DNA of 64,000 bases from Pedobacter rhodius (GTDB taxonomy: Bacteria > Bacteroidota > Bacteroidia > Sphingobacteriales > Sphingobacteriaceae): positions 434,001-498,000 of the forward strand of contig NZ_JAPWGL010000001.1 of NCBI RefSeq assembly GCF_027213645.1. The letters run 5' to 3'. The position numbers and the translations under genes are program-made. The number at the start of each line of letters is the position of its first letter. Positions within the stretch are counted from its first letter, which is position 1. Below, piece after piece: positions 44,868-53,543 of the stretch. The notes under the pieces are model-generated. The model had not been told where the DNA came from. It worked only from the letters and a program-made list of their open reading frames with translations, and made no database searches.

Positions 44868-46844
44868 ATGAGCCATACCCACGATAAAGAAGATAGCTGT
44901 TGCAGTAGTAAAGCACATCAACATACCCATTCCCATGTGCATGCACACAGTCACGATGACGATGAGCATGACCATGGTGGCGACCCATCGGCTATCAAAA
45001 CCTACTTACCTGCTATAGTTACTTTAGTGATGTTGCTTATCGGCATTGCTTTTGACAATATTTTCAGGGTAGAAGCTTTTAAAATAATCCGTCCCTATTG
45101 GTATATCGTTGCGTATTTGCCTGTCGGTATTCCTGTTTTGCAGGAAGTATGGGAAACCTTTAAAGCCAAAGATTTCTTTACTGAATTTTCTTTAATGTCT
45201 ATTGCTACCATTGGTGCATTTGGCATTGGCGAATATCCGGAAGGGGTAACCGTAATGCTTTTTTATACCATTGGAGAACTTTTTCAAATGGCTGCGGTAA
45301 ATAGGGCAAAAAGAAATATTGCTGCCCTGCTCGATGTACGTGCAGATGTAGCCAATGTATTACGTAACGGTAAATACGAAAATGTTAAACCCGAAAAAGT
45401 AGAAATAGGTGAAATTATTCAGATTAAAGCGGGGGAGAAAATTCCACTGGATGGTGAAATGCGCTCAGAAAAAAGCAGTTTTAATACCGCTGCGTTAACC
45501 GGCGAAAGCAAACCTAAAACCATCAATAAAGGTGAAAATGTACTGGCGGGAATGCTAAATTTAGATAAAGTTATCGAAATAAAAGTAACAAAAGCTTTTG
45601 CTGATAGTGCCTTATCCCGCATTTTGGAAATGGTTCAAAATGCGACAATACGTAAAGCTAAAACGGAGTTGTTCATCCGCAAGTTTGCAAAGATTTACAC
45701 ACCAATAGTTTTTTTCCTGGCGCTGGCATTGCTTACCATCCCTATTTTAATTTTGGGCAGCGAATATCATTTCCAAACCTGGTTATATCGTTCGCTGGTT
45801 TTTCTGGTTATTTCTTGCCCTTGTGCATTGGTGATATCCATTCCGCTGGGTTATTTCGGCGGAATTGGTGCAGCATCGGCCAGTGGCATTCTGTTTAAAG
45901 GTTCCAACTTTTTAGATTTAATTACAAAGCTTAATATAGTTGTAATGGACAAAACAGGAACACTTACCAAAGGTGTTTTTAAAGTCCAAAAGGTCGAAAG
46001 TAATATTGAAGAAAAAGATTTTCTGAATTATTTAACTGCTATTGAAGCAAAATCTACCCATCCTATTGCCAAAGCCATTGTAGAGTTTGTTGGCGAAACA
46101 GCAATGCATCCTGCAGACAATATCGAAGAAATTGCCGGAATGGGGTTAAAAGGAGCGGTTAATGGTAAAGAAATTCTGGCCGGAAATGTTAAACTTTTAG
46201 AGAAATTTAACATCGATTTCGATTTAAAAATTACTGATATTGAAGAAAGCATTGTGGCAGTAGCAATAGGCGGAAAATATGTAGGTTACGTTTTAATTGC
46301 CGATGAAATTAAAGAAGATGCGGCAGAAGCCATAAAACAACTGCATGCCAATGGCGTAAAACAAGTAGTTATGTTGAGCGGTGATAAAACTTCCATTGTT
46401 AAAAAAGTTGCCGGTGTTATAGGTATCGATTCTTTTTTTGGCGATTTACTGCCAGAAGATAAAGTGGCCAAACTGGAAGAAATTAAAAAGGATAAAACAA
46501 AAGTTGTGGCTTTTGTTGGTGATGGCATAAATGATACGCCAGTTTTAGCCATCAGCGATATTGGTATGGCAATGGGTGCAATGGGAAGCGATGCCGCTAT
46601 TGAAACTGCGGATGTGGTGATTCAGACAGACCAACCTTCAAAAATTGTTACCGCAATTAAAATTGGTAAAGCTACCAGAAATGTGGTAATCCAAAATATT
46701 TCCTTAGCTTTTGCCGTAAAAGCATTGGTTTTAATTTTAGGTGCCGGGGGTTTGGCAACGATGTGGGAAGCTGTTTTTGCCGATGTTGGTGTCGCATTTT
46801 TAGCAATTTTAAATGCAGTAAGGATTCAGAAGATGAAATTTTAA
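44868..46844 (+). CDS. Heavy-metal P1B-type ATPase (Zn/Cd/Pb exporter)
   Basis: Pumps divalent soft metals out of the cytoplasm. The 658 residues have a His-rich N-terminus (residues 3-36: 12 His plus a Cys pair at 11-12) in place of the usual HMA domain. Then membrane helices, TGES (211-214), the transport motif CPC (317-319), the phosphorylated Asp361 in DKTGTLT, GDGIND, and in the last helices DVGVAFLAILNAVR with the Asp of the ZntA type. This set indicates Zn2+, Cd2+ or Pb2+ rather than copper. It stands upstream of a Uma2 gene by 53 bases; a box for the latter suggests separate transcription. Confidence 0.93.
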   Translation: MSHTHDKEDSCCSSKAHQHTHSHVHAHSHDDDEHDHGGDPSAIKTYLPAIVTLVMLLIGIAFDNIFRVEAFKIIRPYWYIVAYLPVGIPVLQEVWETFKAKDFFTEFSLMSIATIGAFGIGEYPEGVTVMLFYTIGELFQMAAVNRAKRNIAALLDVRADVANVLRNGKYENVKPEKVEIGEIIQIKAGEKIPLDGEMRSEKSSFNTAALTGESKPKTINKGENVLAGMLNLDKVIEIKVTKAFADSALSRILEMVQNATIRKAKTELFIRKFAKIYTPIVFFLALALLTIPILILGSEYHFQTWLYRSLVFLVISCPCALVISIPLGYFGGIGAASASGILFKGSNFLDLITKLNIVVMDKTGTLTKGVFKVQKVESNIEEKDFLNYLTAIEAKSTHPIAKAIVEFVGETAMHPADNIEEIAGMGLKGAVNGKEILAGNVKLLEKFNIDFDLKITDIEESIVAVAIGGKYVGYVLIADEIKEDAAEAIKQLHANGVKQVVMLSGDKTSIVKKVAGVIGIDSFFGDLLPEDKVAKLEEIKKDKTKVVAFVGDGINDTPVLAISDIGMAMGAMGSDAAIETADVVIQTDQPSKIVTAIKIGKATRNVVIQNISLAFAVKALVLILGAGGLATMWEAVFADVGVAFLAILNAVRIQKMKF

Positions 46845-46886
46845 CAAACTCATTTTAAGGAAAGGTTTAAATACTATAAATTTTAG

Positions 46887-46894
46887 TATATTTG
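46887..46894 (+). promoter_or_regulatory. Possible -7 box three bases before the Uma2 start
   Basis: TATATTTG fits TAnnTTTG and ends three bases before the ATG at 46898, so transcription would start at about the start codon. No TTTG is seen at -33. Confidence 0.35.
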
Positions 46895-46897
46895 AGT

Positions 46898-47533
46898 ATG
46901 TCAGAACCAGTCCCTTACAAAACGGATTTGCATGACGGCCCGGTTATGCAGTTTAATGATATCGATGTATCATTAACTTATAGCTATGCAAATTATCTTA
47001 ACTGGCTTTTCGAAGACAGGGTAGAGCTCATTAAAGGAAAAATCTTTAAAATGAGTCCTGCGCCGTCGAGATTGCATCAGGAAATTTCGATTAATTTGTT
47101 AAAACCTTTCCTGAATTTTTTAGATGGCAAACCTTGTAAAGTTTATTCTGCTCCATTCGATGTTCGATTTCCAAAAGAAAGTAAAGCAGATAAAGACGTA
47201 TTCACCGTCTTACAGCCCGATATCTGTGTAATTTGCGATAGAAGTAAACTGGATGCCAGAGGTTGTATTGGTGCGCCTGATATTGTAATCGAAATCCTGT
47301 CGCCGGGAAATAATAAAAAAGAGTTGCTGAATAAATATCAGGTTTATGAAGAATTCGGCGTGAAAGAATATTGGGTGGTTAGCCAAAGCGACCAAAGTAT
47401 TTTAATTTATACGCTAAACGATCTGTGTAAATTTCAACCTTCTAAAATATTTACACTTAGTGAAAAAATTACCTCGTCTGTTTTGCCGGGTTTTGAACTG
47501 GTTTTAGATGAGGTTTTCGGAGATTTGGATTAA
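46898..47533 (+). CDS. Uma2-family (DUF820) PD-(D/E)XK nuclease-fold protein
   Basis: From the ATG at 46898 it has 211 residues. The Uma2 pattern is clear: YLNWLFEDRVELIKGKIFKM, LHQEISINLLKPF, QPDICVICDR, then APDIVIEILSP and KYQVYEEFGVKEYWVV, which carry the Asp, Glu and Lys of the nuclease fold. The family is widespread, often in many copies, and its biological role is not known; restriction and transposition have been suggested. The TTG six bases upstream overlaps the -7 box and is not favoured. Confidence 0.88.
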   Translation: MSEPVPYKTDLHDGPVMQFNDIDVSLTYSYANYLNWLFEDRVELIKGKIFKMSPAPSRLHQEISINLLKPFLNFLDGKPCKVYSAPFDVRFPKESKADKDVFTVLQPDICVICDRSKLDARGCIGAPDIVIEILSPGNNKKELLNKYQVYEEFGVKEYWVVSQSDQSILIYTLNDLCKFQPSKIFTLSEKITSSVLPGFELVLDEVFGDLD

Positions 47534-47784
47534 AAGCTTATTTGTATTGTTTTCCAAATTCTTCAACTACGTCTTTTAATGTCTTTCTTCGTTTTCTTTG
47601 AACCAAACCAGAAAGCTCCGGTTAATTTTCCAATCTGCATCAAAATGTGGCTAAAAAATAATACCTCATATTTTGTATGTTTTTGTAACCTTTAGTGATT
47701 ACAGTTTAATCGTTTAATGGCTCGGAATGTCAGTTATATCTGCTTGTATACTAATTTGGTGAGTTTATTTTGGTTTCTCGGTAC

Positions 47785-47990
47785 AAGCCTGAATTTCTAA
47801 ACCTGATTGAAGTGTAAAGCCCACAGCGCAGCGAGGACTTGCAACGAAAAGCAGGACTGGCTTTAAAATGAAAAGCGGATACTGCTTTCCGAATTGATTT
47901 AATATAAAAATTATAAATAGAAACACCCTGCCTTTCAGACGCCCCTCCGGGAGTGGGAACTGCATGCCGCCAAACTTCAGCATTCTTTGC
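47785..47990. repeat. Repeat-like block with GC-rich CCCCTCCGGGAG segment
   Basis: GC-richer than its surroundings. It includes GCGCAGCGAGGACTTGCAAC (near 47823) with GAAAAGCAGGACTGGC, and CAGACGCCCCTCCGGGAG (47937-47953) with TGCATGCCGCC. I recall similar blocks scattered in intergenic DNA of Pedobacter-like and Flavobacterium genomes. A minus-strand frame over it (47765-47983) is not protein-like. Confidence 0.4.
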
Positions 47991-48004
47991 TTTAGTCTTT
48001 CAAC

Positions 48005-48035
48005 TTTGGGCTTTCAGCTTAATTAGCTATTTTTG
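48005..48035 (+). promoter_or_regulatory. Promoter of valS (full -33/-7 match)
   Basis: TTTG (48005-48008), exactly 19 bases, TATTTTTG (48028-48035). This is a full match to the Bacteroidota consensus. The ATG is 18 bases beyond the -7 box. Confidence 0.7.
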
Positions 48036-48052
48036 GGCTTTTAATATAATTC

Positions 48053-50752
48053 ATGAGCATTTCCACACATTACAATCCTGCAGAAACAGAAGATAAATGG
48101 TATAGCTATTGGCTGTCGAAAAAGTTTTTTCACTCAGAACCTGATGAGCGTGAGCCTTACACCATCGTCATTCCGCCGCCAAATGTTACAGGAGTGCTGC
48201 ACATGGGGCATATGTTGAACAATACGATTCAGGATGTTTTGGTTCGTAAAGCCCGTATGCAGGGTAAAAATGCTTGCTGGGTTCCGGGAACTGACCATGC
48301 ATCTATTGCTACCGAGGCGAAAGTGGTAGCCATGCTGAAGGAACAAGGCATCAATAAAAAAGACCTTTCCCGTGAAGAATTCTTGAAATATGCATGGGAA
48401 TGGAAAGAGAAATACGGCGGGATTATTTTAGATCAATTGAAGAAACTTGGAGCAAGCTGCGATTGGGACCGTACGCGTTTTACAATGGAAGACGACCTTT
48501 CTGAAGCCGTTATCGATTCGTTTATTCACTTGTATAAAAAAGGCTGGATTTATCGCGGCATCCGTATGGTGAATTGGGACCCGGCCGGTAAAACAGCGGT
48601 TTCGGATGAGGAGGTTATTCGTAAGGAAGTAAACCAGAAGTTGTATTATATTAAGTATCAAGTATCGAGTAGCAAGTATCAAGAATCAAATAGCAAGAAT
48701 CAAGAAGAGCCGGAGTACTTAACGGTTGCGACTACTCGTCCGGAGACAATTATGGCTGATGCAGCGATTTGTATCAACCCGAACGATGAACGTTTTACGC
48801 ACCTGAAAGGCAAGAAAGTTTTTGTGCCTTTGGTTAACCATGAAATTCCGGTTATTGAGGATGAATACGTAGATATTGAATTTGGTACAGGTTGTTTAAA
48901 AGTTACGCCAGCGCATGATTTGAACGATTATGAGTTGGGTGTGAAACACAATTTGCCTGTTACAGATATTTTGAACGATGATGGAACTTTAAATGAATTG
49001 GCAGTTATTTTAGTAGGCGAAGACAGGTTTGTTGCCCGTAAAAAGATTGCTAAAATGTTGGAAGAGGCCGGTCATTTAGACAAGGTTGAAGATTATAAAT
49101 CGCAGGTTGGTTTCTCTGAACGTACCGATGCGGCCATCGAACCAAAGCTTTCTATGCAATGGTTTGTGAAAATGAAAGAAATGGCTCAACCAGCTTTGGA
49201 TGATGTTTTGAATGGTGAAGTAAACCTGATTCCGAATAAATTTGAGAATACTTACCGCCACTGGATGGAAAACGTGCGGGATTGGAATATTTCCCGTCAG
49301 CTTTGGTGGGGGCAAAGGATTCCGGCCTGGTATGATGATAAAGGAAACTGGGTTGTTGCTAAAACTAAAGATGAGGCTCTCGAGGAATTCTGGAAGAAAA
49401 AACATTTGGATGAGAGCTGTTTTGAAGCGGAAAAAGCCGGATTTAAACATCAGCTAGAGCCCTTTTTAAGGCAGGATGAAGATGTAATGGATACCTGGTT
49501 TTCTTCTTGGCTATGGCCGATATCTGTTTTTGATGGATTTAAAAATCCTGATAATGCAGCTATTAATTACTACTATCCAACCAATGATTTGGTTACGGCA
49601 CCGGAAATTTTATTCTTTTGGGTGGCTCGTATGATTATGGCCGGACACGAGTTTATGGGCAAAAAACCATTTACGAATGTATATTTAACCGGTATTGTTC
49701 GTGATAAATTGGGGCGTAAAATGTCTAAATCGTTAGGTAATTCGCCAGACCCGATTGGACTGATTGAAAAATATGGGGCCGATGCGGTTCGTGTGGGCAT
49801 GTTAATGTCATCACCTGCGGGCAACGATTTAATGTTCGATGAAGGTTATTGCGAACAAGGACGTAATTTCGCATCGAAAATATGGAACGCTTTTCGCCTG
49901 GTTAAAGGCTGGGAAGTTGATGAGCAATTAGAAAACCCGAATACACAAGCAATCTCCTGGTTTGAAAACCGGTTTAATGAAGCTTTAGTAGAAATTGAAG
50001 CTAACTTTAAACAATATCGTTTATCGGAAGCTTTAACAACCACCTATAAATTGGTTTGGGATGATTTCTGTGCCTGGTACCTGGAGATGGTTAAACCTGC
50101 GTATCAGCAACCGATTGATGCCGAAAGTTATAAAGCGACCATCGCATTTTTTGAAAATATTATCAGGTTGCTACACCCGAATATGCCTTTCTTAACGGAA
50201 GAGCTATGGCACGATGATTTATTTGGGGAACGCGGTGAAATGGATTGTTGTATTGTTGCTGAATTTCCGAAGGGTGGAGCAATTGATGAGAAATTACTGA
50301 AAGATGCTGAAATTATCAAAACGGTTATCGCTGAAGTCAGAAATGTTCGCAACCGGAAGCAAATTTCACCAAAAGAGGCTTTGCCTTTAAGTTTAAAAGT
50401 AAATTCCGATATCGACTATGAAAAATGGCTAAATATTGTTTTCAAATTAGCTAATGTTTCAGAAGCTGAAATTGTAAATGATAAAATCGCCGGTGCAACG
50501 GCTTTTATGGCCGGGAAAGATGAATTTTTCATTTCCTTAACTGAGAATATTGATGTTAATGCTGAGCGGATTCGCTTAAATGCTGACCTGGTTTACCTGC
50601 AAGGTTTCTTGAAAGCTGTTGATGCAAAACTTGGAAACGAGCGCTTCGTGCAAAATGCTAAACCTGAAATCATTGCAAATGAGCGTAATAAAAAAGCCGA
50701 TGCTGAAGCTAAAATCAGGATAATTGAAGAAAGTTTGGAACTATTGGGGTAG
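48053..50752 (+). CDS. valS: Valine--tRNA ligase
   Basis: Charges tRNA-Val and edits mischarged threonine. The 899 residues are a complete class I enzyme: HMGH at 50-53 (HIGH motif) after PPPNVTG, the CP1 editing domain with TVATTRPETIMAD (224-236), CWDR-type and NWDPAGKTAVSDEEV segments, KMSKS in GRKMSKSLGN, the anticodon domain, and a C-terminal coiled coil. Residues about 202-219, just before the editing domain strand, are an insert (QVSSSKYQESNSKNQEEP) encoded by 7-base repeats. A terminator follows the stop. The gene should be functional, since the insert is in frame and in a linker. Confidence 0.96.
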   Translation: MSISTHYNPAETEDKWYSYWLSKKFFHSEPDEREPYTIVIPPPNVTGVLHMGHMLNNTIQDVLVRKARMQGKNACWVPGTDHASIATEAKVVAMLKEQGINKKDLSREEFLKYAWEWKEKYGGIILDQLKKLGASCDWDRTRFTMEDDLSEAVIDSFIHLYKKGWIYRGIRMVNWDPAGKTAVSDEEVIRKEVNQKLYYIKYQVSSSKYQESNSKNQEEPEYLTVATTRPETIMADAAICINPNDERFTHLKGKKVFVPLVNHEIPVIEDEYVDIEFGTGCLKVTPAHDLNDYELGVKHNLPVTDILNDDGTLNELAVILVGEDRFVARKKIAKMLEEAGHLDKVEDYKSQVGFSERTDAAIEPKLSMQWFVKMKEMAQPALDDVLNGEVNLIPNKFENTYRHWMENVRDWNISRQLWWGQRIPAWYDDKGNWVVAKTKDEALEEFWKKKHLDESCFEAEKAGFKHQLEPFLRQDEDVMDTWFSSWLWPISVFDGFKNPDNAAINYYYPTNDLVTAPEILFFWVARMIMAGHEFMGKKPFTNVYLTGIVRDKLGRKMSKSLGNSPDPIGLIEKYGADAVRVGMLMSSPAGNDLMFDEGYCEQGRNFASKIWNAFRLVKGWEVDEQLENPNTQAISWFENRFNEALVEIEANFKQYRLSEALTTTYKLVWDDFCAWYLEMVKPAYQQPIDAESYKATIAFFENIIRLLHPNMPFLTEELWHDDLFGERGEMDCCIVAEFPKGGAIDEKLLKDAEIIKTVIAEVRNVRNRKQISPKEALPLSLKVNSDIDYEKWLNIVFKLANVSEAEIVNDKIAGATAFMAGKDEFFISLTENIDVNAERIRLNADLVYLQGFLKAVDAKLGNERFVQNAKPEIIANERNKKADAEAKIRIIEESLELLG
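48653..48701 (+). repeat. Seven tandem 7-base units inside valS
   Basis: Units in order: AAGTATC, AAGTATC, GAGTAGC, AAGTATC, AAGAATC, AAATAGC, AAGAATC. Three units make 21 bases, so every third unit repeats in the same reading frame. It encodes a Ser/Lys/Gln/Asn-rich stretch that is absent from the ValRS sequences I remember. Confidence 0.8.
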
Positions 50753-51087
50753 ATTTTCTGTATAATAAACCTTATAAATTTGGCGAAGTCCTTTAGAATT
50801 TATTTTCTAAAGGACTTTGTTTTTTAAGCGGTTGTTATCCGGGATTCATTTTATGATCTTAATATCACTTAATGGTCGGTAAGATAAGGAATTGAATTCA
50901 GTATCGCGCTTATCCTTTAATGATGCGAAGTTTCTAAATTGTTACCAAACCATTCATAATCTCTAAATTTAAAATCCTATTTTGTGATGATGAAACTTTA
51001 GCTTTCTAACCAAATCTAAACCTATTATTTGCATTGAATTGCAATTGGGTATTTTCTGAATAAATTTAATGACCAACCTGATTTGTA
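50753..51087. other. Spacer, 335 bases
   Basis: Holds the valS terminator at its left end. The rest is AT-rich, with no gene, repeat or clear promoter box recognised. Confidence 0.4.
50786..50825 (+). terminator. Intrinsic terminator of valS
   Basis: A 13-bp perfect stem AAGTCCTTTAGAA (50786-50798) / TTCTAAAGGACTT (50805-50817), loop TTTATT, followed by TGTTTTTT. It starts 34 bases after the valS stop. Confidence 0.85.
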
Positions 51088-51951
51088 ATGAAATTAAAAA
51101 CAACACTTGTCTTACTTTTATTTTCAACAATATTATTTAGTTTTCAATCGGGCAAAAAGCCTTATATCCGCCTGGGTATCGTAGCACCAATAGAAAAAGA
51201 TAGTTTAATATTTGCATCCGGTTTTAAAATGTTTGGTGAATCTGTTGGCAAAATGATTTCTCCGGCTTTATCAGAAGAAAAATTTAAACAAAATCTCGAT
51301 TTAATCAAAAAAGCAAAAGGCAAACTTTATATGTGCAACGTTATGTTTCCTGGTCAGATGAAAATTGCAGGACCTGATGTTATAGAGCAAACGGTTTTAA
51401 CATATGCAGAGGGTTTATTTTCGAGGGCGGAACAAGCAGGTGTTGGCGTAATTATTTTAGGAAGCGGCACTGCGCGCAGATTACCAGATAATTATGATGT
51501 GAACAAGGCGCAGGCAGATTTCGTTTCTTTGTTTAAAAAAATTGCAGTATTAGCGGCGAAACATAAGGTTAAAATAGCACTCGAAAACCTGCAAAGCTCG
51601 GAAACAAATTTTTTAACGAGTTTGAAATCTGCAGCAGAAGTTGTCAGGTTGGTTAACCATCCGAATTTTAGACTTAATGCGGATATTTTTCACATGCGTC
51701 GCGAGGGCGAATCGCCTCAAAGTATTATTGATGCAAAAGATTTATTGATTCACTGTGAAATTGCCGAAAATGAGGCAAGAACCCTACCGGGTATTAAGGG
51801 TGATGACTTTAAACCTTACTTACAGGCGCTGAAAAAGGCGAAGTACAAAGGTCCGATATTTATAGAAGCGAATACAAATTTTTCGCCATCTGATATTGCA
51901 TTATCCTTTAAATTTTTAACCAAAGAAATTGAAGCCGTTTATGCGGATTAA
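51088..51951 (+). CDS. Exported sugar phosphate isomerase/epimerase-like TIM-barrel protein
   Basis: A 287-residue protein with a signal peptide (about 1-21). The body is a xylose-isomerase-like TIM barrel: IRLGIVAPIEKDS, GVGVIILGSGTARRLP, KVKIALENLQSSETNFL (Glu metal ligand), FRLNADIFHMRREGE (Asp and His), HCEIAENEARTLPG and GPIFIEANTNF. Such proteins in sugar clusters epimerise or isomerise free sugars or keto-sugars. It opens a plus-strand series with two Gfo/Idh oxidoreductases and a DUF1080 protein (gaps of 35, 201 and 0 bases), all with export signals. Confidence 0.82.
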   Translation: MKLKTTLVLLLFSTILFSFQSGKKPYIRLGIVAPIEKDSLIFASGFKMFGESVGKMISPALSEEKFKQNLDLIKKAKGKLYMCNVMFPGQMKIAGPDVIEQTVLTYAEGLFSRAEQAGVGVIILGSGTARRLPDNYDVNKAQADFVSLFKKIAVLAAKHKVKIALENLQSSETNFLTSLKSAAEVVRLVNHPNFRLNADIFHMRREGESPQSIIDAKDLLIHCEIAENEARTLPGIKGDDFKPYLQALKKAKYKGPIFIEANTNFSPSDIALSFKFLTKEIEAVYAD

Positions 51952-51986
51952 TAATACATTCATTTGCCATTTATAAAAACCATTAT

Positions 51987-53342
51987 ATGGAAAATTCTAG
52001 AAGAAAATTCATTAAACAATCGGCGATATTTGCAGCAGCTACCTACGCAGGCACAATGGGAATGAGCGCCAAAAGTTACGGAAGAATTATTGGCGCAAAC
52101 GACAGGGTTCGTGTGGGTGTTGTCGGTTTTTCTGATCGTTTCAAAGACGCACTTTTGCCCAGTTTTTTAAACCATAACAAAGAACTAAATTTTGATATTG
52201 TCGGTCTTTCCGATTTATGGAATTATCGCAGAGATTTAGGAATTGCCCATTTAAAAGAAAAGCTCGGTCATGATATTAAAGCTTTCCGAAATAATGATGA
52301 GCTTTATGCAAGCAAAGATTTAGATGCGGTCATTATCAGTACAGCAGATTTTCAACATGCGTTACACCTTATTGAAGCAGTTAAAGCCAATTGTGATGCT
52401 TATGTAGAAAAGCCATTTGCGGAAACGATGGACGACGCTAAAGCGGCGCTAAAGGCTGTTAAGGCAACCGATAGAATTGTTCAAATTGGTTCACAACGCA
52501 GAAGTGGAGAGAATTATGCAAATGCAGCCAAATATATTCAGGAAGGAAAATTCGGCCCGATTACCGCAGTAGATTTGGTTTGGAATGTAAATCAACCAGG
52601 CCGCTGGCGCAGACCGGATTTAGTGGCTAAGCTTAAGGAAGAAGATATCGATTGGAAACGATTTTTGTTAAATCGCCCGAGTGAAGCATTTGATCCCCGG
52701 AAATATTTAGAGTATCGTTTATTCTGGCCTTATTCGTCAGGAATGCCCGGTCAGTGGATGTCTCACCAGATTGATACCGTTCATTGGTTTACCAATTTAA
52801 AACACCCGCGAAGTGTAGTCGCTAATGGGGGTATTTATACCTGGAAAGATGGTCGCAGGAACTGGGATTCGATGGTTGCTGTTTTTGATTATGGTCAGCC
52901 AAATTCGGAAGATGGATTCCAGGTTACCTTTACATCGAGAATGCAAAACAGCGTTGGCGATGTAGGTGAGGTGTATTACTCAAACGGTGGAGAATTGAAC
53001 CTGATTACGAATAAAGTTTCTCCAAAAGGCGGATTAAAAGAAAAAGAAGCCGCTGCCATGGGTATGAAGGCTAATCTTTTACCTGAATTTGATTTAAGTA
53101 AAACAGAAGTCAAAGCTGCAACGGGTGCAAGTATGGGTGGCGACCCGTTAACTTCCGGACACATGAGAAATTGGATGGAATGTGTACGCAGTCGCAAAAC
53201 ACCAAATGCACCTGTGGAAGCCGGTTACTCGCACTCAATTGCCAATATCATGACCAATGCTGCGGTTCGTACAGGAGCAAAATCGGTTTTTGACGAAAGC
53301 AGACAAGAAGTAATGGCAAACGGAAAAGTTTTTAAATATTAG
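51987..53342 (+). CDS. Tat-exported Gfo/Idh/MocA-family oxidoreductase (1)
   Basis: A 451-residue NAD(P)-dependent sugar oxidoreductase with a twin-arginine signal (SRRKFIKQSA, 4-13), so folded with cofactor and sent to the periplasm. The Rossmann part shows VRVGVVGFSDR, then STADFQHALHLIEAVKANCDAYVEKPFAET with the conserved EKP. The C-terminal domain has SHQIDTVHWF and SGHMRNWMECVRSRKTP. Periplasmic Gfo/Idh proteins of Bacteroidota oxidise sugars or glycosides, often at C3. The cofactor may be tightly bound. It follows the TIM-barrel gene by 35 bases. Confidence 0.9.
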   Translation: MENSRRKFIKQSAIFAAATYAGTMGMSAKSYGRIIGANDRVRVGVVGFSDRFKDALLPSFLNHNKELNFDIVGLSDLWNYRRDLGIAHLKEKLGHDIKAFRNNDELYASKDLDAVIISTADFQHALHLIEAVKANCDAYVEKPFAETMDDAKAALKAVKATDRIVQIGSQRRSGENYANAAKYIQEGKFGPITAVDLVWNVNQPGRWRRPDLVAKLKEEDIDWKRFLLNRPSEAFDPRKYLEYRLFWPYSSGMPGQWMSHQIDTVHWFTNLKHPRSVVANGGIYTWKDGRRNWDSMVAVFDYGQPNSEDGFQVTFTSRMQNSVGDVGEVYYSNGGELNLITNKVSPKGGLKEKEAAAMGMKANLLPEFDLSKTEVKAATGASMGGDPLTSGHMRNWMECVRSRKTPNAPVEAGYSHSIANIMTNAAVRTGAKSVFDESRQEVMANGKVFKY

Positions 53343-53390
53343 TTTGTTCACCAACTAAGAAAACCAAGACGATGTTAATATTAACCAGGT

Positions 53391-53530
53391 AGTCTTAGGT
53401 GTCTAAGGAGGTAAAATTGAAATGAAGCAATCGTAAATTTTAAATATTAATTAACATCAACACCTAAGACACCTTAGAAAACCTAAGATGATTTTACTAA
53501 GGTGCTCTTAGGTATCTAAGGTGGTAAACC
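53391..53530. repeat. CTTAGGTG-family repeat region
   Basis: Contains GTCTTAGGTGTCTAAGGAGG (53392-53411), ACACCTAAGACACCTTAG (near 53460-53476) and CTCTTAGGTATCTAAGGTGG (53506-53524). These are the same words, in both orientations, as in the element at 19181-19380. It fills the gap between the first Gfo/Idh gene and the DUF1080 gene. Confidence 0.6.
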
Positions 53531-53543
53531 ATATAAAATCAAC

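Larger units (their letters stand above)
47534..48052. other. Spacer, 519 bases, before valS
   Basis: The left part has two short minus-strand frames (around 47538-47650) ending in residues such as KDVVEEFGKQYK; they have a stop between them and may be a decayed gene. The middle holds a repeat-like block (47785-47990), and the right end holds the valS promoter. No intact gene is called. Confidence 0.4.

Noticed and set aside
47765..47983. Open minus-strand frame of 72 codons before valS
   Set aside because: It lies over a repeat-like GC-rich block and does not read like a protein.
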